This document shows positions 12,836-16,286 of a stretch of 16,286 bases of DNA, piece by piece. Numbering within the stretch: the stretch's first letter is position 1; each line of letters opens with the position of its first letter. The position numbers and the translations under genes are program-made. Origin of the DNA: JAWAAW01 sp038884575 (GTDB lineage Archaea > Nanobdellota > Nanobdellia > Woesearchaeales > ARS49); assembly GCA_038884575.1 (NCBI GenBank), contig JAWABQ010000015.1, positions 1 through 16,286 on the forward strand. Reading direction: 5' to 3'. The notes under the pieces are model-generated. The model was not told the DNA's origin and did not search any database. It worked only from the letters and a program-made list of their open reading frames with translations.

Positions 12836-13378
12836 ATGGCTGAGCCGAGAAAGGTTTCCATCAAGGACTGGCTTGAGACAGCTCCTGAGCCCATAAAGTA
12901 CTGCATTACTGATGACAAGGCGTTTCTTGATGAAGGCACTGGCAAGTGCATAACAGACAAGTTTTGCCCTTACAAGCTTGCAAACAATGCCTGCAGGAGG
13001 CACACCCAGAATCCTACAGGCGAGACAAGGGTAATCGTTGCGTCTGAACCAAAACCTGCAGTCACGATTGATGACTGCGCAAACAACGGACAGCAGCTTT
13101 ACCGCAACGGAATCTGCATTGCAGAACCTGCCTGCAAATTCAAGACAGTGCTTACTTTCAGGGTTTCAAGCAACCCTTCCAGAAAGTATTCAAAGTGCCT
13201 GAAGTATTATCCGACTGCAATGTGCGCCGGCGGGAAAAAATTCATGTTTCATAATGGTGTGTGCCTTGCAACAGGATTCCTTGAATGCCAGTACCAGTGG
13301 AAGGAAATAACAACTGCCGTTGAGGAAGAGGGCAACAGAAAACTGGCTTACTGCTGCAAGTTCAACAGGTTTGATTAG
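12836..13378 (+). CDS. Cysteine-rich triple-repeat protein, 180 aa
   Basis: No family is recognised, but the internal structure is clear. Thirteen Cys fall into three modules: C23-C38-C44-C53, C81-C94-C100-C121 and C130-C143-C151-C173 (with C174). Each module reads Cys, 12-14 residues, Cys preceded by Gly-x and followed by Ile/Leu (GKCI, GICI, GVCL), then 5-7 residues to the third Cys, then an aromatic two residues on (CPY, CKF, CQY). This spacing looks like disulphide- or metal-stabilised small modules. There is no signal peptide or membrane segment, so a cytoplasmic location and metal binding are as likely as disulphides. The gene is leaderless and strongly promoted, and divergent from the nuclease operon across operator B. 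Its TAG shares 4 bp with the TAA of the convergent 113-aa gene. Confidence 0.75.
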   Translation: MAEPRKVSIKDWLETAPEPIKYCITDDKAFLDEGTGKCITDKFCPYKLANNACRRHTQNPTGETRVIVASEPKPAVTIDDCANNGQQLYRNGICIAEPACKFKTVLTFRVSSNPSRKYSKCLKYYPTAMCAGGKKFMFHNGVCLATGFLECQYQWKEITTAVEEEGNRKLAYCCKFNRFD

Positions 13379-13716
13379 TGCTTTTCCTGCTTTTGGTAGC
13401 CAAGATTTACAAGCGCCTCAATGACGTCCTTTCCGTTTGGCCCGTATATTGGCGCGTGCGAGCCCCTTCCGCCCTTGATGATTTCAACGACTTTCATTTC
13501 CTCAATCCTCTTTGCCTCCTCAACTTTTGTGTGCGGAAGGCCTGACTGTTGTGCAATTAGTTCAAGAACTGATTTTACGAGGTGCGAATCAATGAATACA
13601 GGATGGCTGGCTTTGCGCGGGTTGCGGACAAAAACAGCATAATTCTGGTATCCCCTGAAGTCTAGCTTTACAAGCTCCTGGGTTTGTTCTGAAAAAGCCT
13701 TGTAGTCTTCCCGCAT
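13375..13716 (-). CDS. Hypothetical protein, 113 aa
   Basis: I do not recognise this protein. It is soluble, with mixed beta/alpha character: QNYAVFVRNPRK (strand and basic turn), HLVKSVLELIAQQSGLPHTK (helix), EMKVVEIIKGGRGSHAPIYG (strand and Gly-rich loop) and a C-terminal helix DVIEALVNLGYQ. The basic Gly-rich loop could contact nucleic acid or phosphate, but that is a guess. The ATG at 13716 has no SD; a GATTTAAG TATA box at 13741-13748 puts the transcript start near 13718, so it is probably leaderless. The 3' ends of this gene and the Cys-rich gene overlap by four bases (TTAG). Confidence 0.65.
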   Translation of the reverse strand: MREDYKAFSEQTQELVKLDFRGYQNYAVFVRNPRKASHPVFIDSHLVKSVLELIAQQSGLPHTKVEEAKRIEEMKVVEIIKGGRGSHAPIYGPNGKDVIEALVNLGYQKQEKH

Positions 13717-13740
13717 GCTTGTTAAGACATATCTGGCTTT

Positions 13741-13771
13741 CTTAAATCTTGCGGTGCCAAGAATTTATATA
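13741..13771. promoter_or_regulatory. Divergent TATA boxes for the 113-aa and 72-aa genes
   Basis: The minus-strand box GATTTAAG (13741-13748) serves the leaderless gene starting at 13716. The plus-strand box TTTATATA (13764-13771) predicts a start near 13794 for the gene at 13807. The 15 bp between them contain a weak dyad (TCTTG-N6-CAAGA). Confidence 0.55.
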
Positions 13772-13806
13772 TGAGAATCCCGGAATGCCTTGTGAGGTGA
13801 TTATTT

Positions 13807-14025
13807 ATGGCTGAAAAAACGTGCGTAAGGAATATTATGGCGGCTGTTCTTGGGTTTTTGAGCGCTGTTTTCGGATGCGTTGTTGTGTATGAGTTGTTTA
13901 CTGGTTTTATTTCCCGCAGGTGGCCTATTCCTGCAGAATATGCAGGGCTTGCATCTGTCGGCAGTTTGCTGTTATTCCTGCCTGCAATCTGGATTGGATT
14001 GATAGCAATATTGCTGAAGGAGTAA
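13807..14025 (+). CDS. Small two-pass membrane protein, 72 aa
   Basis: The protein has two hydrophobic helices (about 9-33, containing AAVLGFLSAVFGCVVVYEL, and about 46-70, containing LASVGSLLLFLPAIWIGLIA) joined by a short basic/Pro loop (SRRWPIPAEY). No family is recognised. The start is supported by GAGGTGA six bases upstream and a TATA box at 13764-13771. It stands alone between a divergent and a convergent gene. Confidence 0.7.
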   Translation: MAEKTCVRNIMAAVLGFLSAVFGCVVVYELFTGFISRRWPIPAEYAGLASVGSLLLFLPAIWIGLIAILLKE

Positions 14026-14030
14026 GAAAC

Positions 14031-14043
14031 GCCCGCTCCGGGC
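14031..14043 (+). terminator. GC-rich hairpin after the 72-aa gene, possible terminator
   Basis: GCCCG-CTC-CGGGC lies 5 bp after the stop codon at 14025. It is compact and GC-rich but not followed by a T-run; the nearest T run (six T) is at 14092-14097. Either or both could end transcription before the convergent gene that stops at 14111. Evidence is weak. Confidence 0.35.
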
Positions 14044-14110
14044 AGAGTGTAAGAGGCGGTTTAGAAGACCGGCAGGATGATAAAGCGGCTGTTTTTTGGG
14101 GGGGCTTAAG

Positions 14111-14524
14111 CTAACTTCTGCCTTTAAGATATTTGAGGGCTGCAGCATTCACAGTGTCGTAAAATGGCAGGTAGTATTCTGCTGCTGACATGATTTTTTC
14201 TTTTGCCTGCTGCACGCGGTTGTCTGTCAATAGTGCTTGGGCCTGCGCAAGCTCGGCTTTCAAATGATGGAATTTAGAATGTAGTTCGCCAAGTTTTGGA
14301 TGCTTGTTTTTCAAAAATTCTGTCCTGAGCAGGATAGATGCGATTGTGCCGTTAAGCTTGACAAGCAGCCCGAAAAGCGTGAGCCTTAATCCTTTGAAGG
14401 ACTTGGTTTTTTGGCTTACGCGGAAATCCGCGTTTTTGCATATTTCCGCAAGCATGTCAAGCAGGTCGTACAGGCTTCTGTTGTGGACAAGCAGGCTTAG
14501 CAGGTAGTCTTTTTCCAGGGTCAC
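14111..14524 (-). CDS. Helical hypothetical protein, 137 aa
   Basis: I do not recognise this protein. It appears all-helical, with a Leu-rich N-terminus (KDYLLSLLVHNRSLYDLLDM), a central hydrophobic helix (LRLTLFGLLVKLNGTIASIL) and a charged helical C-terminus (LHSKFHHLKAELAQAQALL). The central stretch may be membrane-associated but carries two Lys/Arg. The start is GTG, overlapping the upstream TGA as GTGA, with GAGGG about seven bases upstream, so it is translationally coupled to the 76-aa membrane protein gene. The pair probably forms a small operon whose products act together. Confidence 0.65.
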   Translation of the reverse strand: MTLEKDYLLSLLVHNRSLYDLLDMLAEICKNADFRVSQKTKSFKGLRLTLFGLLVKLNGTIASILLRTEFLKNKHPKLGELHSKFHHLKAELAQAQALLTDNRVQQAKEKIMSAAEYYLPFYDTVNAAALKYLKGRS

Positions 14525-14751
14525 GCGAATTCCCTCACAAGCACTATAATAAAGATGAAAAGTGCTGCTGTGAGCGCAATGCTGAGGATTACTGAATTCT
14601 CAAGCGCAAGCATCCAGCGCTGGCGGGAATCCATTTTTGGAAAATGCCTGTATGTCTGAAGGAAAATAAATGGGAAGATGAACGCGCCTCCGACAATGGA
14701 GAACACTATTGCAATAGGGTACTGGATTGCATCAATTGGTGTTCCGACCAT
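14521..14751 (-). CDS. Two-pass membrane protein, 76 aa
   Basis: From the ATG at 14751 the protein has two transmembrane helices (about 11-33, YPIAIVFSIVGGAFIFPFIF, and about 52-73, VILSIALTAALFIFIIVLV) with a basic loop (QTYRHFPKMDSRQRW) between them. This start was preferred to a TTG at 14772 because GGGAGG lies just upstream of it and the TTG would place the SD inside the gene. It is coupled by GTGA to the downstream 137-aa gene. A TATA box at 14856-14863 predicts a leader of about 80 nt, unusually long beside the other promoters here. Confidence 0.7.
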   Translation of the reverse strand: MVGTPIDAIQYPIAIVFSIVGGAFIFPFIFLQTYRHFPKMDSRQRWMLALENSVILSIALTAALFIFIIVLVREFA

Positions 14752-14863
14752 TGGATAAAACCTCCCGCGCAAGAAGTCATCAGCAAGTGCGGTTCTGGCA
14801 AAAAGCCATGGCGGACTTCATCACCTAAACACTGCTTATTATCAATAGTGCGGCGTATATAAA
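14752..14863 (-). promoter_or_regulatory. TATA box and roughly 80-nt leader of the 76-aa membrane protein gene
   Basis: TTTATATA (minus strand, 14856-14863) predicts transcription from about 14833, some 80 nt before the ATG at 14751. The leader contains a possible 13-codon frame (14780-14821, MKSAMAFCQNRTC) overlapping a GGTGATG. I cannot tell whether it is translated. No other structure is evident in the rest of the 165-bp gap up to 14916. Confidence 0.4.
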
Positions 14864-14916
14864 ATTTACGCCTGCGCAAGGCAGTGGAAACAGGCTGCAC
14901 TTGACCAAGTCAGACC

Positions 14917-16170
14917 TTATTTTGGCACTGGTTTGGAGTTTCTTATCTCTCTTTTCAATGCAAAGAACAAAGGTATTGACATGAGCTCAATGCAGACTAA
15001 TGCTGATATCATCAAAATGATGGAAATATCATATAAGTATCCTGCAAGAAAGCTGCCGGCAAACAATGCCAGCCCGTAGGTTATGTTGAAAATGCCGTAA
15101 GCCGTGCCTCGTTTGGTTATGGGCGTCAGGTCTGCAATTGCTGCCTTCATTATTGTTTCGTGGCTGCCCATCACTACACCCCACAAGAATACTGCTATCC
15201 ATATGAATGCCTTATTTTGCGAGAAAGCAAATGGTAAAAGAACTGCAGTGATTATTGGCATAAACAACAGGACTAACAGCCCCGCATGCTCATTTTTGTG
15301 TTTTAGTTTCAGATTATCGTACATTTTTCCCACAATTATTCCGCACACTGCATCCACAATCATTGCAATGGCATAAAAGAATGGTATTTGGGCGTCTGGC
15401 ACGATTCTGTTCGTCTTTAAGTGATATCCCATGATTGCGAAGCTGATGAAACCTGCTGCAGTGAAGAATGCAAAAAAAGAATACAGCCAGAAGACTTTTG
15501 ACAGCCCTGTGGATTTCTTTTTCTTTGTTACTGCTTCTTCAAGCTTGCTGGGGGTTCTGAACTTCAGGAAAGTTGCGAACAGGACAAGCAAAAGCAGCAA
15601 GAAGGGTATCCAGAGTAAAGCAAAACCTTGCTGGTATTCAGAAACTGTTTTTTGCGCGGGCCCGAGATAAATGAAGAAAAAAGTGAATGCCAAGGGCCCG
15701 ATTACTGCGCCGATCTGGTCAATAAATTCAGAGATTCCAAACCCAAGCCCGGTTCCTACCTGTTTGGCTGCGTGGGAAACCAAAGTGTCTCTTGCAGGGC
15801 CTCTTAAGCCCTTGCCAATTCTTTCAAGAATCAGGAAAACTGCTGCCAACTGCCAATAGTCTGACAATGCCAATAATGGGACAGATATGAGCAAACCATA
15901 ACCCAGTATTGTGAAAAACCAGTGCGCTTTTGTTTTGTCAGAAAAATATCCCGAAACCAGCCGGATTGCGTATCCTAATAATTCCCCAACACCCACAACC
16001 AAACCAAGAATTGCCGCATTGGCCCCCAATGTCTTTAGAAATGGTCCATTGACGCTTCTTGCCCCCTCATAAATAATGTCTCCAAGCAGGCTTATTATGC
16101 CAAAAAGAAGCAGTAGAATAATCGCATTCCTTTTGTTCTCACTAAAATTACTGAAATGCTTTTTAATCAT
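14917..16170 (-). CDS. Major facilitator superfamily (MFS) transporter
   Basis: From the ATG at 16170 the product is 417 aa, the usual MFS size, with about 11-12 hydrophobic segments (for example AIILLLLFGIISLLGDIIYE, PFLLLLLVLFATFL, GIFNITYGLALFAGSFLAGY). An MFS motif-A-like loop GYFSDKTKAHW (74-84) follows TM2, and ERIGKGLRGPARD (116-128) resembles the conserved loop of MFS exporters. A basic central loop (KLEEAVTKKKKSTG) separates the two six-helix halves. It would carry small molecules across the cytoplasmic membrane by secondary transport; the substrate cannot be told. The frame is open to 16251, but a GGCAAA/TTTAAATA promoter (16194-16207) overlaps the upstream ATG 16194 and predicts initiation at about 16171, so the leaderless ATG 16170 is chosen. 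No clear tie to the system on its left. Confidence 0.9.
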   Translation of the reverse strand: MIKKHFSNFSENKRNAIILLLLFGIISLLGDIIYEGARSVNGPFLKTLGANAAILGLVVGVGELLGYAIRLVSGYFSDKTKAHWFFTILGYGLLISVPLLALSDYWQLAAVFLILERIGKGLRGPARDTLVSHAAKQVGTGLGFGISEFIDQIGAVIGPLAFTFFFIYLGPAQKTVSEYQQGFALLWIPFLLLLLVLFATFLKFRTPSKLEEAVTKKKKSTGLSKVFWLYSFFAFFTAAGFISFAIMGYHLKTNRIVPDAQIPFFYAIAMIVDAVCGIIVGKMYDNLKLKHKNEHAGLLVLLFMPIITAVLLPFAFSQNKAFIWIAVFLWGVVMGSHETIMKAAIADLTPITKRGTAYGIFNITYGLALFAGSFLAGYLYDISIILMISALVCIELMSIPLFFALKREIRNSKPVPK

Positions 16171-16193
16171 ATCCCATTGTTTCAATTGATTCA

Positions 16194-16207
16194 TATTTAA
16201 ATTTGCC
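16194..16207 (-). promoter_or_regulatory. BRE/TATA promoter of the MFS gene
   Basis: On the minus strand GGCAAA precedes TTTAAATA (16194-16201). The box centre is about 27 bp from the ATG at 16170, implying a leaderless transcript. A CACAACAA at 16229-16236 resembles one arm of operators A and B, but the other arm is missing. Confidence 0.65.
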
Positions 16208-16286
16208 CTAAAAACCCGCGAGTAAACGCACAACAAGTGTGTTCTCTTCAAGAAGAAACCAACATTCCCGCAGTCGGGCGGCGGTA

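Noticed and set aside
14770..14833. Possible C/D-box guide RNA: GTGATGA and CTGATGA in the leader before 14751
   Set aside because: The boxes are too far apart, the CTGA and TGATGA overlap, and no terminal box D with a closing stem was found.
42..14920. A 14-base sequence AAGTCAGACCTTAT shared between the kinase gene (minus strand, near 42-56) and 14906-14919
   Set aside because: One shared 14-mer is expected by chance in 16 kb compared with itself, and one copy is coding.
16252..16286. GC-rich end of the window (GGGCGGCGGTA) resembling the start of a tRNA
   Set aside because: Only about 11 bases are available before the window ends, so no arm can be tested. No other feature is seen in these last bases.
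1..16286. CRISPR arrays, insertion sequences, rRNA and tRNA genes
   Set aside because: No regularly spaced repeats, transposase, terminal inverted repeats, conserved rRNA stretches or complete tRNA cloverleaf were found.

Overview
The window looks like archaeal chromosome. Every promoter I can make out is an archaeal BRE/TATA element about 26 bp upstream of a start codon or of a Shine-Dalgarno (SD) site. Several genes appear leaderless, and one product is a TrmB-family regulator. The small, tightly overlapping genes with few recognisable products would suit a DPANN-type archaeon, but no phylogenetic marker is present and that placement is a guess.

Layout. (1) 1-3909, minus strand: a three-gene operon encoding a lactate/malate-dehydrogenase-like domain fused to a beta-propeller-like region, a PP2C-type phosphatase, and a Ser/Thr protein kinase cut by the window edge. 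(2) 4112-4873, plus strand: a divergent TrmB-family regulator, ending at a bidirectional terminator. (3) 11916-4884, minus strand: a compact six-gene operon encoding a small probable membrane protein, a small helical protein, a 339-aa coiled-coil protein, a classical AAA+ ATPase, a second P-loop ATPase with an altered Walker B, and a 757-aa helical protein. I do not recognise this set as a described system. (4) 12725-11983, minus strand: a one-TM protein coupled to a PD-(D/E)xK (Mrr-like) nuclease-fold protein. (5) 12836-13378, plus strand: a cysteine-rich protein made of three repeats. (6) 13375-16170: small hypothetical and membrane proteins and an MFS transporter. No stretch over 300 bp lacks a gene.

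How the parts may connect. A 21-bp bipartite palindromic element (GTTGTAGTG-N5-CACAACA) occurs in the divergent promoter region of the regulator and kinase/phosphatase operon (4046-4066), and again in the divergent promoter region of the Cys-rich gene and nuclease operon (12775-12795). A different 11-bp sequence (GGTGCCTTATG) lies just downstream of the TATA box of both the kinase/phosphatase operon and the ATPase operon. These shared sites suggest one regulon from about 1 to 13.4 kb. My working model is a regulated module: a reversible Ser/Thr phosphorylation unit with a dehydrogenase-like sensor, an ATPase/coiled-coil machine, a nuclease and small membrane proteins. Its function is unknown, and 'system' here is inference from gene order and shared sites.
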